Assembly: GCA_003344405.1 (NCBI GenBank)
Contig: NOWV01000161.1
Coordinates: 1 to 64,000 of the forward strand
DNA: 64,000 nucleotides
Direction of reading: 5' to 3'
Origin: Trichoplax sp. H2
Lineage: Eukaryota; Placozoa; Uniplacotomia; Trichoplacea
Shown here: piece after piece, positions 30,903 through 43,800 of the stretch
Layout: each line of letters opens with the position of its first letter
How positions within the stretch are numbered: the stretch's first letter is position 1
The notes under the pieces: model-generated
What the model saw: only the letters and a program-made list of their open reading frames with translations
Database searches by the model: none
Told to the model about the DNA's origin: nothing
Translations under genes and position numbers: made by a program

Positions 30903-31985
30903 TTTGGTCGTTTTTAATACCACTCAGTATCTCTAAGCTAATAAATCAATGGCACCATGAGTAGAAATGATTGGATAATGGAAATAATTTTGCTTTTTCC
31001 TTCCTCCTCACTCGGTTAGTTGGTAGCAGAAAGCGCCATTGCACCTTGTCAGTGCTACTGCTGAGTAATGACTGACTTTTCACTGTAGTATTTATACCCA
31101 GTCCAGACTACCGCTCATACAGTACTAGTATGATTTAAATCTTCTTTCAGTACTGTACTAGTACAGTATGGCCTTGGCTCTTCTTTGACCGCTGACGTCA
31201 ACGCAGGACAGTTTCCGTCCGTCTAAAACATGCCCTACAATGGCGTTGTCGAGAGATGCGAGTACAGTAAAAAAATGGTGGAGTCCCACTACTTGGCTGC
31301 TTATTTGAACTCCTATACAGTGTCCATGATAGTCCTCTAAGATTGAGCTAGTTCGTTGGTTTTATATAGTGTAGTAATGTCTATGCTTTCCATGATAGTG
31401 TAGACGTAGAATGATCAGAAAAATGATCAGCCCTTGTCGTCCCTTTGTCTTTCTTCATGACTAGCGTAGTCCCTGATTGATCGTACTAAAATACTGTACT
31501 GCCTAGTGTAGACAGTGTCGACGATTGTCATGGTTATCCCAATCAGCTTCTATACAGTCCACTATATACTGTACAGTTTCACCAGTGGAGTAGAGTAGAA
31601 TGACCAGAAAAATAAGCGGCTTCAGCATGACCATATGACCCTATGACCACTATTTTGCACTGAATGGCCACTTCTCCTTCCCTTAAATAGTCCCTGTGAC
31701 TCTGTGAGTAGTCGTTGGCGAAACAGGACAAACGACTTCTTCTTAAATTAATTAAATGATCTACTATGGTCGAGGATTAGACAAGCCTAAATCCAGTCTA
31801 AGCTCAGATACGATATCCTAACGTTGATTCCTACGATATCAAACACCAGCGACTACTCAACTTCTTTTTTCATAATTTTCATACTCAATACTTTAATTGG
31901 AATTTGTAGTATAGTATTAAGAATCAGTCATAGCCGGCCATTCCTAGGAATGGCCGGAGTCTTAGCATTGGCTATGTCATATATA
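30903..31985. other. HTT upstream region
   Basis: No gene. It contains scattered TACAGTA/TACTGTA and GTACTGTAC-like words and a perfect cAMP-response-element palindrome (listed separately). It should hold the HTT promoter; no TATA box stands out. Confidence 0.55.
31193..31200. promoter_or_regulatory. CRE-like palindrome TGACGTCA upstream of HTT
   Basis: A perfect 8-base match to the CREB/ATF consensus, about 290 bases upstream of the HTT start codon, in a locally GC-richer stretch. The match is seen; function is inferred. Confidence 0.4.
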
Positions 31986-31989
31986 TATA

Positions 31990-32705
31990 TATATTCCCGC
32001 GCAAAAACTTGTCCCTAACTTGATTAAGAAAAATTAAGAAAACATATTACGTCTCAATTCTTGGCATCTGTCTCTCTCCTCTATTTCTTAAAATTCGTAT
32101 TTTACTTTATTCTCGTCTAATGCACTAGTTGATCCTAAATACTTTCAGTATGGTACTGTATATATATATTCCCGCGCAAAAACTAGTTCCTAATTTGATT
32201 AAAAAAAAATTAAGAAAACATATTACGTCTCAATTCTTGGCATCTCTCTCTCTTCTATTTCTTAAAATTCGTATTTTACTTTATTCTCGTCTAATGCACT
32301 AGTTGATCCTAAATACTTTCATTGTAATTTATTTCTACTAGTCCCTTACTCTATAGTAAACGTGTTACGTCTCAATTCTTGGCATCTCTCTCTCTTCTAT
32401 TTCTTAAAATTCGTATTTTACTTTATTCTCGTCTAATGCACTAGTTGATCCTAAATACTTTCATTGTAATTTATTTCTACTAGTCCCTTACTCTATAGAA
32501 AACGTGTTACGTCTCAATTCTTGGCGTCTCTCTCTCTCTCTTCTATTTCTTAAAATTCGTATTTTACGTTATTCTCGTCTAATGCACTAGTTGATCCCTA
32601 AATACTTTCATTGTAATTTATTTCTACTAGTCCCTTACTCTATAGAAAACGTGTTACATCTCAATTCTTTGCAACTCTCCCTCCTCTAATTTCTTAATAT
32701 TCGTT
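31990..32705. repeat. Minisatellite, ~143-bp unit, about five copies
   Basis: The phrase ACGTCTCAATTCTTGGC recurs near 32049, 32225, 32368, 32509 and (diverged) 32656. Each unit continues through a CT-rich run, ATTCTCGTCTAATGCACTAG and TTTCTACTAGTCCCTTACTC. The first interval is longer (176) because of extra AT-rich sequence starting with a (TA)n run. The last copy is the most diverged. Confidence 0.9.
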
Positions 32706-33149
32706 TTTTGCTCATTTTTGGACTTCCCACCCAATAAAAAGAGGATATACTATATGTAGTACGCGCAATGTAACGACCGAGTGATCTACTAGTATATAAT
32801 AATAACTACAAACACGTGGATACGAAGCGTATAGCAAATTTTATAGTGTTGGAATGATCATTTCCAGCTTCGATCTCATCTTTAAAAGTGACATTTGATA
32901 ACTTGACATGATTTGCTCATTTAATATCTTCATATAGCAGTTACAGTAGTTAGCACTGTCCTGCACTTGAATAAATATTTTGCCCGTTTAAAATTTCTAC
33001 CCAACTTTTTTTGTCCACCGCCCACTGCAGTACACTGGTAGTAAGCATTGCTCTTCTGAAAGCCTAAATTGTTTACAGTTTGCAGGTCGAGTATTGCGAT
33101 TTCAAAGTAAGGTAATTGGTGTAGAAATCGCCGTCTTGGACCCATTTTT

Positions 33150-34080
33150 ATGCTAATGATATCACCTTATTTATTCAAAGTATTTTGTCATAGAAAGAGT
33201 TCTTACCAGCTTGACTTATTAGTACCCTGTTAATTAGATAGTGCAAGCCAAATCATGCTTTATATTGTCATAAATGAACGAAAATTTGCTCATCAAGTCT
33301 AGACAGCTTAGCAGAGTTTGCAAAAGGAATGAACTTTGCATCCAAATAAAAGTGAGATAGGATTGCTGTAAAAGCACGAATAATGTCACTCAATATATTT
33401 TTATGCTAATGATATCACTTTTTTTTATTCAAAGTATTCTGTCCTAGAAGGACTTATTACCAGCTTGACTTATTAGTATCCTGTTAATTAGATAGTGCAA
33501 GCCAAATCATGCTTAATATTGTCATAAATGAACGAAAATTCGCCTATTAAATCTAGACAGCTTAGCAGAGTTTTGCAAAAGGAATGAGCTTCGCATCCAA
33601 ATGAAAGTGAGGTAGAATTGCTATAAAAGCACGAATAGTTCCATACAGTATTCTGTCCCAGAAAGAGTTATTACCAGCTTGACTTATTGGTATCCAGTTA
33701 AATAGATAGTGCAAGCCAAATCATACTTTATATTGTCATAAATGAGCGAAAATGAGCTCATTAAATCTAGACAGCTTAACAGAGTTTTGAACTTCGCATC
33801 CAAATGAAAGTGAGGTAGGATTGCTGTAAAAGCACGAATAGTGCCATACAGTATTCTGTCCCAGAAAGAGTTATTACCAGCTTGACTTATTAGTATCCAG
33901 TTAAATAGATAGTGCAAGCCAAATCATGCTTTATATTGTCATAAATGAGCGAAAATGAGCTCATTAAAATCGAGACAGCTTAGCAGAGTTTTGCAAAAAG
34001 GAATGAGCTTAGCATTCAAATAAAAGTGAGATAGGATTGTTGCAAATGCACGAATAGGGCCATACCATACAGTATATCAC
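33150..34080. repeat. Tandem repeat, ~200-250-bp unit, four copies
   Basis: Units share TTACCAGCTTGACTTATTAG (near 33209, 33462, 33677, 33879), then GATAGTGCAAGCCAAATCAT, TCTAGACAGCTTAGCAGAG and a GTGAGATAGGATTGCTG segment. Unit length falls from ~253 to ~202 through internal deletions. The short minus-strand ORFs here are by-products of the repeat. Confidence 0.9.
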
Positions 34081-34249
34081 CTGTTGTTGTTTGATACTGT
34101 ACCCTCAATTAGAAGCTTAATTCACTAGGCCATGCAGCTTTGCAGACGAACAGAATCTGCCTTGCAATCTTTATGCAATCATGTTGTTGTGGTCGTAGTA
34201 AAGCTTGTCAACTTTGCTCGATCTTACCTTTTTGAGTTGAATAATCGCA

Positions 34250-34613
34250 GACCCTTACTGATTTAGCATTGCATAAGGCTTTAATATAGTTCATTTACAT
34301 GCGATTATGCGAGCTAGTCGTTTGTAGCTAATTTTATCTATGTTCATCTATCATTTCGAATTTTACCAGTAGGCCATTACGGCCGAGTGCAGTGTCCAAT
34401 CCTTCCTATTACTACAGCAGTAAGGAATAAAACTGGAAGCTGAAATTGGAGACTGGATACAAATGAAAATAATCATTTTAAAATAATTGATCGAGAGAAT
34501 AGGAGTAATGATAGCCAGACCCTTATTGATTTAGCATTGCATAAGGCTTTAATATAGTTCATTTACATGCGATTATGCGAGCTAGTCGTTTGTAGCTAAT
34601 TTTATCTATGTTA
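34250..34613. repeat. Direct repeat of ~93 bases
   Basis: A block beginning CAGACCCTTACTGATTTAGC at about 34250 recurs at about 34515 with almost no change, including GCGATTATGCGAGCTAGTCG. The two copies are about 265 bases apart. Confidence 0.85.
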
Positions 34614-35229
34614 ATCTACAACCACTACTAGTTAACTCGTTAGCAGAGTTACCCTGCTTATTGCTTTAAAAGCTACTTGTCTTCAGTCGTTAGCTCCAAG
34701 TTACTCTGAACTACAGCTCGACTAGACACTGCAGTACTCTATCACTTGATTACTATCTCCTCTGGATTAGTCAACGAAAATTTCCCTATCTGCTCAGTAA
34801 TGCCGCTACTAACACACCAGATCAAAATCGGCCATTTTTCTGACTACTATAATACGTATAAGCTAATTGAGGCTAGCTAGAATTACTACAGCACAGCATG
34901 TTCTTGTTACTTATCTTTTTTGTTGTGATCTACTCATACTGTATATACGGACATATAATTTCTTTAGCTGTTTGCTATTAGTCTTTAGGTATTCGCTCCA
35001 AGCTAACCTGCTTCCTGCTCGACCAGCGACTGCAGTATAGCCGTATTTTGCAATTTCCTTCTTATTCAATCCGAAATCCAAAGATAATTTAGCTTACCCA
35101 ATCCAACTCCAATCCGAAATTTAAAAACACAATTTTGTTAAAATCCGACTTCACTGTCAACCCAAAAAATCTCAAAAATCCCATGGAATTAAATAACCTC
35201 ACAGTGTTACCCTCCTCCATTACTACCGT

Positions 35230-35700
35230 ATCTACTAAAGCCGCTACTAATCTTCAGAAGCTGTTAGTTCCAAGTTACCCTACATGTAGCTTTAGAAGCG
35301 ACACGCTTCCAGATGTTGGGCTCTCCGATTTCCGCTCGCCCAGAGACTACTACAGTAATGGAATAACCAGCTCCTACAGCCGCTACTAATCTTCACCTAT
35401 TCGCTGCAAGTTCTCTTCCATGTTGCTTTAGAAGTGACACATTTCAGGTGTTGGCTCTCCGATTTCCGCTTGCCTAGGACTGCTACAGTAATTGAATAAC
35501 CAGCTCCTACAGCCGGTAGTAATCTTCTCCTGTTAGCTCCAAGTTATCTTACATGTTGCTTTAGAAGCTAGTTGTTTTCGGGTATTGTCTCTTCGATTTC
35601 CGCTCGCCCAGGGACTACTACAGTAATTAAATAACCAGTTCCTACAGTCGCTATTAATCTTCACCTATTAGCTCCAAGCTATCCTACTGTCACAAAACAG
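35230..35700. repeat. Minisatellite with ~135-bp unit, first block
   Basis: About three diverged copies of the unit that forms the larger array at 36370-37430, sharing TGCTTTAGAAG, TTGGCTCTCCGATTTCCGC, CAGGGACTACTACAGTAAT and CCTACAGCCGCTACTAATC. A few hundred bases of unrelated AT-rich DNA separate the two blocks. Confidence 0.88.
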
Positions 35701-36365
35701 CTTTCGTGATCGTACCTAAACTAAACTATCTACTTTAAGGTTCCCCAACTAACTCCAGAGATCCTCAGTAAAGGAAAACTGACTTAATCCTATACTACAG
35801 AAATCGAGTCCAACGATAGGTTCAGGTTAATAAATATATATATTTATTACTAACTAATACAACTTAATACCAGTGTATTCTAGCGTAGCCTCAGTGGAAC
35901 TGAGATTAAAATTAATTTTAAAATTAATCGTCAAGCTTATATATACTATCCTATGTCACACAAATACCTCAGTGCTAATCTATCACATTAAACGTTAAAT
36001 TATGTAATAAGCCTTACAGGCTTACTACAGAGTAGACCAAGTGTTAAAAATAATATATATCTCGCTAGTTAATATTAATTAGCCAATTTAATTAGTTATC
36101 ACACCACAGTGGTACAATATCGCATTTTGAGTTATATTGCCGACTTCGGCATAATTAATTAATAACAGTCAATATCTTGCAAAGTCATAAATAATAATAA
36201 TAATCAATTAACAATTGAGGATTGCTGTCTACAACATAACAATCTTGAATAATATTTTTAATAACACGACAGTATTTGCAAGGTTAATTTTAATCTTTAC
36301 AGTCGTTCCTATTCCAACTTTACCACTAGCCACTTATTAAGTTATCAAGGAGCATCAAGCTCCGT
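35701..36365. other. AT-rich spacer between minisatellite blocks
   Basis: No coding signal. It includes runs such as ATATATATATT and TAATTAATTAAT and looks like unconstrained DNA. Confidence 0.6.
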
Positions 36366-36369
36366 CACA

Positions 36370-37432
36370 CCTACATATTGCTTTAGAAGCGACTCGCTTC
36401 CAGGTGTTGGCTATCCGATTTCCGCTTGCCCAGGGACTACTACAGTCATGGAATAACTAGTTCCAATAGCCGCTACTAATATAATCTTCACCTGTTCGCT
36501 CCAAGCTATCTTTCCATATTGCTTTAGAAGCGACACGCTTCCAGGTATTGGCTCTCCGATTTCTGCTCGCCCAGGGACTACTACAGTCACGGAATAACCA
36601 GCTCCTACAGCTGCTACTAATCTCCTCCTGTTCGCTCCAAGTTATCTTCCATTTTGCTTTAGAAGCGACACGCTTCCAGGTGTTGGCTCTCCGATTTCCG
36701 CTCGCCCAGGGACTACTACAGTCATAGAATAACCAGCTCCTACAGCCGCTACTAATCTTCACCTGTTCGCTCCAAGTTATCTTCCATATTGCTTTAGAAG
36801 CGATACGCTTCCAAGTGCTCTCCGATTTCTGCTCGCCCAGGGAATACTACAGTCATGGAATAACTACTTTCTACAGCCGCTACTAATCTTCACCTATTCG
36901 CTCTAAGTTAACTTATATGTTGCTTTAAAAATTTATTTAGAAGCGACACATTTTCAGGTGTTGGCTCTCCGATTTCTGCTCGCCCAGGGACTACTACAGT
37001 CATGGAATAACCAGCTCCTACAGCCGCTACTAATCTTCACCTGTTTGCTCCAAGTTATCTTCCATATTGCTTTAGAAGCGATACGCTTCCAAGTGTTGGC
37101 TCTCCGATTTCCTCTCGCCCAGGGACTACTGCAGTCATAGAATAACCAGCTCCTACAGCCGCTACTAATCTTCACCTGTTCGCTCCAAGTTAACTTATAT
37201 GTTGCTTTAAAAATTTCTTTAGAAGCGACACATTTTCAGGTGTTGGCTCTCCGATTTCTGCTCGCTCAGGGATTACTACAGTCATGGAATAACCAGCTCC
37301 TACAGCCGCTACTAATCTTCACCTGTTCGCTCCAAGTTAACTTATATGTTGCTTTAAAAATTTCTTTAGAAGCGACACATTTTCAGGTGTTGGCTCTCCG
37401 ATTTCCACCTGCTCAGGGACTACTAATAATAA
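36370..37432. repeat. Minisatellite with ~135-145-bp unit, main block, about eight copies
   Basis: The phrase CTCTCCGATTT (or a close variant) recurs near 36410, 36551, 36687, 36822, 36964, 37099, 37246 and 37393. Most units carry a perfect 6-bp inverted repeat with a 3-base loop, GAAGCG-ACA-CGCTTC; units with ACACATTTTCAGG have lost it. Long ORFs on both strands here only reflect repeats whose length is near a multiple of three; none looks like a protein family. Confidence 0.92.
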
Positions 37433-37832
37433 AAAAATAGAATAAAATACGAGTAAATAATTCTATAAATAAATAAATAAATAAATAACCAGCTTACTAC
37501 TATGAGCTCATGTATGTGTACAGCACCAAACTGTAAAAGCTGGAGTCAGTACAGACAGCTTGACAGACTTGGTGAACATCCATGCTAACCATTTCTCTGA
37601 TCTCCCATCAGGTCATTATTAAGTCATTAGCGCCAGCTAGCAAATCTTAAACGCTTTTGCATCCCATAAAACAGTGCTGGGAACTTCCATACTATTATAC
37701 AGGGTAGATAGGAGTAGACGACTGCCATTCATTAGCAAGTTCGCTGATCGTTTTGATTGCAACCGATCAACTAGAACTACCGATTGCTGGGAATATCCAT
37801 GCTAAAGGTATCGACCAGTTTGCAGCCCGCTG

Positions 37833-40800
37833 ATGGACATCATGGAGAAAGATTCAAGCGCTAAATCACTACAGCAGTTAATTGATGAGTTTATTCTTGG
37901 AAATAGTTCCGCAATCAACGAAATTATAAAAGGTAATTGAAGACTACAGCATACAGTACGGTATAGTTAGCAAGGATGTTGCTACAACTTGTGCAAAGTC
38001 TTCTTTTATCTACCGCTCACATTGTGTAGTCAATTGCAATTACTAAGGAGTACTGTACGATACAGTATACTATTATCAGTATCATGACCAACTTGGGCTC
38101 ATTGACTATCCAATCCAACATGGCGCAGCAAAAACTGTGTAGTCCATTTCATAAAGAAATGCAATTTTTTTGAAAAAGGAAGCTCTTATTATAAGTCTTG
38201 CTATGTAGACTATGTATCTTTAATTCAGTATACTATCAACTTGTTGTCGTTGACAGTCGTAATAACGCTAAACTGAGGCCTATAGTAAATCCCTTTCAAC
38301 GACAAATGCTCTTACATTACGAGCAATCAAGCTACTACATTCTCATCATTATTGCTATCTAGTATAGACGCAATGTATCGTCGATTTCATCCATTGAACG
38401 ATGCGGAAATGCAACAGGCAAGGGGTACAAGTATCCTGAATTACTAACTTGTCAATACAGTCTCATTGCTGCTTCAACCAATATTACAATTCAATAGTAC
38501 TTTCCTTGCGAAAGTGAAGAGAATAAACGCAAATGCATCTTCATACGCTTTTATCATGTCTTGCAAGCTATGTTGACAAGGATAGAATATACTTGGTTTA
38601 CAGCCGATAATTACTATTAAACCACTGGCTCTTTTCTTCATTGATGTTAGGTATCTACGATGGCCACATCAAGTTAAGCACCATAGTAGAATTGTTAGGG
38701 TAAATATATATAATTCATACTATGATTTCACTCCTTTGGTATTGGATATCATGACATTAGTTATTAGAAGGAATAAAGCTATACGTTATGTCACAGGCGA
38801 AGTAAGATAATCATGTTTCTTACAGTTTTCTATTATTGTACCTTCATTTTAGACCTTATTTAACAAGTGTAGAACATGAAAAGCGATTACAAGGTATGAA
38901 GTTACTCTCGGAAGTCCTGCAAATGTTGTCCATGTATAAAATGCAAGCTACAGAAGGTATGTAACTTTTAGGATATCCGCAGCTAGTCTTCATTAATGAG
39001 ATAGATGAGGTTAATATCAAATCATTTTCAATATATTAAACATATATACATGACTGCCAATAGTAATGGGAGTAAATCAAGATTAATAAGCAACAACATT
39101 TATGATGTATTACGTCTTTGTTCATTCGAACTTTGTCTAATCTATAATGCTAATCTATTCTGATAGAGATACAATATTGATCGACATTATTATTGATAGA
39201 TTGATGAAACCAATAATATCTATTTGCCAATCATGTATTCTGTATTTATAAGATAATCTTGTGATGTGGCAAAATAGCATCTGCGTTGATGACTTCAACG
39301 TTTCCATAGTCAATTAATTTCTTCTTTCTTCTGCGAATGATATAGTCCAGCTGTTAGTCGCATTCTATTCTGATCGATTACAAGATCATTTCTCTATATT
39401 GCCTGAAACATTACGTGGTATACTTGCATTGGTAAGGATGTGCGAATATTTAGATTTATTTTCAGATAATACTTGCTGCACTTAAATAATAGTATTAGTA
39501 CACAGCATCAGTAGAGACTTGTCCATAAGTTCCTTCATGATAATGATTGACTCCTTATCGAATACAGATATTATACTATACTATGTAGTAAGCATATTAT
39601 TGATTAACTTGACAGGTACAGCATCAAATAATTTCGGAAGAAGATGCTGTTACTATAGTGAAGGGAATATTTAAAGAGGTTCAAAATCAGGTACGCATAT
39701 CTTCACATACATACTATGGATTATTCTCTGCATTCCTGCCTTGCATTCACTGTATAAAGAAAATTAACTCTTCGAGTTGTAATATCATTTCTTGCTATAA
39801 TTAATGTTAGGCATTATTACAAGCTGACAGAAATAAGGTCTACGCAATTCTAGCTGGATTATTAGATAAACACTATGAAGGTTAATGGTGATAAATTACT
39901 TAACTACCTATCTTTGGCGTAATTTATAGCTACACTACAACTATATTAACGTCTTCACAGGTATCAAAATTATGGATGCAGACTTTGTATTTGGTTATAT
40001 CCAAGTAATGGACGGTGAAAAGGTATTAATGTATCATAGAGACTATATGCGATCGCTCTTACAAGACTCTAATTGTATCCTCTCGTCCTTTATGACTAAC
40101 CATAAGCAATCGTATTAACTTACTTTCAAATAATGAATTTCAATTCTGTTTCCGCTCACTTTAGGACCCTAGAAATTTACTGCTTGCTTTAAAAATTGCA
40201 AAATTTATAGTCCAAAATTTCAATATTGGTAAGTGCATGCTGTTACCTCGTTTTTTATTGTAATTTTGCATTATAAAAGCTATATTTCCTTTAAAATAAG
40301 CCATCTTTTTCGATTTGTAATGAATAGATTTATTTCTGGACGATTTTTTCGAAATTATATCATGCTATTTTCCGATTGATTTTACACCGGTAATGACTTG
40401 ATATGGAAATATAGTTTAATTTTGTTTAGTATGTTGGAATAATATAAATGGTGTTAATAATTGCCATTGGAAACGGTACATGCCGCAAATCTTTTAACTG
40501 TAGTTGGGTCTTTATATTGACTATTTCACTCATCTAGCCTCCAAATCTACCTAGCAATGAAAGTGTAACCAAAGAAGATCTTATTATTGTATTGCGTGAG
40601 AGTTTAACATCCACAAGAAAATTTGCTGGAGTTAGCGAAATTCTTAACATTTCATATTTCAAAGTATTTTAATTTGAATCATGTACGCATTGAATGACAT
40701 CTTCTTTATTGATTTCAAGTTTCTCTTGCCAATGTTATTGGATAAGTTGTCGTCGGATGTACAGAGTGCGAAGTTAGACTCCTTACAAACTATGGTTGTA

Positions 40801-43800
40801 GTTAATATATTCATATCAAGATCCTTTTTAGGAATCGTTAGCTATATCACTGATATACGTAATTCTTCATTATTACAGATTTCATGTGCCAAAATTTATA
40901 CTGCAACTGATTTTCAAGAGTATTTACAACCTATTTGGACGGCTATCCGACAGGAAGTATGTTTATCAAATAGCTACCTCGATAATTTTGCAAACATGTG
41001 AAAAATTTATTTATTACCATAATGTAGGTTTTTCTCTCTATGGACGATCAAGTTCAGGTAAGGAATGAATAATTACGTAAACAATCGATATTTCATCAAC
41101 AATTTTGTAATATGAATAGCTTAAGAATTAATCGATTCAATTTTAGGAACTAAGTTTAGAAGCACTCAAACATGTCGTTGTAACAATATCAAGTAATTCT
41201 TTGCAGGTATACACGTATTTTTGAACATTATACTTACAATAGCATCTTTTTATTGAATTAGATTATACTTTTGTAATATTAAATATAGCAGCCCGATCAA
41301 GACCCTCTCAATGACTTTATAAATATGATAGTAACAGGTATAAAATGTTGATGTTAGCTTGTGATAATTGTAGCTGTTATGTTATCTGCTGTTATGCTTG
41401 CAATTAGAAACTCAGCAGTACTTGCAAGATCCTGAATTAAAGCTTGCCAATCCTTGCGGAAATGTTTTGAATGCGGTAGCTTCCGCATCAGGTATATCGA
41501 AAAGCATAGGAATATCCAATTAAATTATGTGTGATATACAACTGTGCTAGCTGAAACTTATATTTTTAAAATATGATATCGTAGATCGTTCGTGTTACTC
41601 GATATTAACTCCAATCATACCGCGCTTGGTAAATTTGTATAGCACGGATAAGACGGTACGCTACGCTATTGCTCTTTCTTGTCATACATTTACATGGCTT
41701 TTAAAATATGCTACATGAGTTTAATGAGATATTTATCAACGATCGACAAATAATGTTTTGTTAATAAATTAGGTAATCTTTCGATGTAAAGTTCTTGATA
41801 TCCTTATAAAATTATTAAATGCCGCAGCTAATTGCCAACTATCAGGTATGAAATTGAATGTATACATACTAAGTACAGATCTATCCAAATTACGTAATGG
41901 TCATATAGATACATCGAATATTAAATTCTTTCTTATAGAACAATTTATAGCCCCGATGGATTGGCACGAAATAGTAAAATTACTCCAATTAGCTATGGAT
42001 ACTTCAGAGGAGGATATTCGACTTCGTGTCACTGCTTCCTTTTCTATTCTTATCCAAATTAAAGATGCTTTACCAGCTGACGAGGTTAGGTTTTATGCCC
42101 TGAACTGCCTAATAATTAATTGACATGAAGCATGCTCATTTGATAATGATATACAGCAAAATCTAATTACTTGTATTTCATCTATTATATAAAATTATTA
42201 CTGTAGATTGAGAGAATTAGTAATGATATACTAAAACGCGCACTTGAAGACCCATCCAGTATCGTTAGGTAAATTTTTGCATGGATAAATATGCTGTCCA
42301 TGAATATGTGTAAGTTAATCAATTAAATACTGCAATAACCTAATCAATGGAATTATGTTAATTAAATATAATTGATAGACATGGTAGTATATCGACATTG
42401 GCTACAATTGCTTCCGTGCTACCTGACGTTATCATTACTACAGTTATCCCTTACATCAGAACCAGTGGTAAATAATAAGATAGATAATACCTTAAATAAT
42501 TGTGAATTGAGGTCGTATATCCAATGAACAATGATGAAATGTGCTCTTTTTCCTTGTTGTCATTTTAAAACGCTTAAGGTGTAGATGAATCGTTTTACAA
42601 TATCCTAGCGGTGACTTCATTACATTTGAATGTAATGAAAGAAAGTATTCCCATGTTAATCCAAATGGCTCTTAACTCCATGAAAAGTACGTTGTACTCG
42701 TTTTAGCTGGCCAATTTTTGAAAGCTTGTTATTAACATTTATCCGTGTACCAAATTTCATCACCTCATACTGTGAGGAAAAAGTAAATAAGTATTTGGGT
42801 TGAAAAGAGCAATAATCATTACAACACATTTTCTAATATTTAGCTAATGAAGATAGCCTGCATTCAACATTCGAAGCGCTTCACAAAATCACCGAATGTT
42901 TGTAACATCTTTTACGGTTTTGAACATTCTTTTACAGTTACTAATTTGCAGCTACTTTTGCAATGTTTAGCTAATGTTAAAAACCGTATCGAAAATTGTC
43001 TGTACCTCTACCATTATTTATTCGATGACATTCTATGGCTTTGTGTATACAATTCTTTAGAAGGTTAGCGAACAGTTATTAATTATTGTAGCTAAAACTT
43101 ATCCTAAAAATGTTATATAAATTAGATATTTTTATCCTATTCTGATATATATAGAATCAATTAACAGCTTCGAATTCAAAACGATTAAAATTATCGCTAG
43201 CATTGGCCAACTAATTTACCTTAATCTTGATGAAAGGTATGTATATATTTAAGCGAAAGATAGTATTGTTACTGCTACAATGGCTATAAGATTTCTTAGA
43301 GAATTATGCAAATAATATGTTTTTCATTTTATAGTTCTCAAAAGAAGTTCATAGATAACTTGCTTGAGTTATTCATGAATGGTCAAGTTTCCGTACTTAA
43401 ACCCATGACAGTTATCGATGAGCTACCCTTAAAACAATTTTATCCACTAAATGTAGCGTCGTCTCAGCGACAAGTGCAATTAATTGAAATATTGTGTAAA
43501 ATATTAGGAGCAATTAAATTTAGAGTAAGTCTGCGTAGCTAACAAATTAATCGCTGTATTTCTTATCAAAACACGGAAAAAAGTCATATCATCTAACTAA
43601 TTAAAAGAAAATTACTCATACTATCATTTTAGGATGGAATTTTAAGCCCTAATGACATGATTACTAATTTATTGGATATATCCTGTAAAAGTGTACATCA
43701 ACCTTCAGCTACCTCTGCCTCACAACTTCTCTCATCTATCATCAATAAAATGGAGGAAGGTAATAGTACTCAAGTATACAGTCTTAAATTATGCTATTTT

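Noticed and set aside
31990-37432. Possible CRISPR-like array
   Set aside because: The units are adjacent, long and without unique spacers, and the genome is animal; these are minisatellites.
36457-37440. Long ORFs on both strands with Trp/Arg-rich or Leu-rich repeating peptides
   Set aside because: They lie wholly in the minisatellite; frames stay open because unit length is close to a multiple of three. No family features, and both strands are open alike.
41795-41806. ATATCCTT word resembling a U12-type donor
   Set aside because: It lies inside an MMS19 exon that reads through (KVLDILIKLLNAAA), so it is coding sequence.
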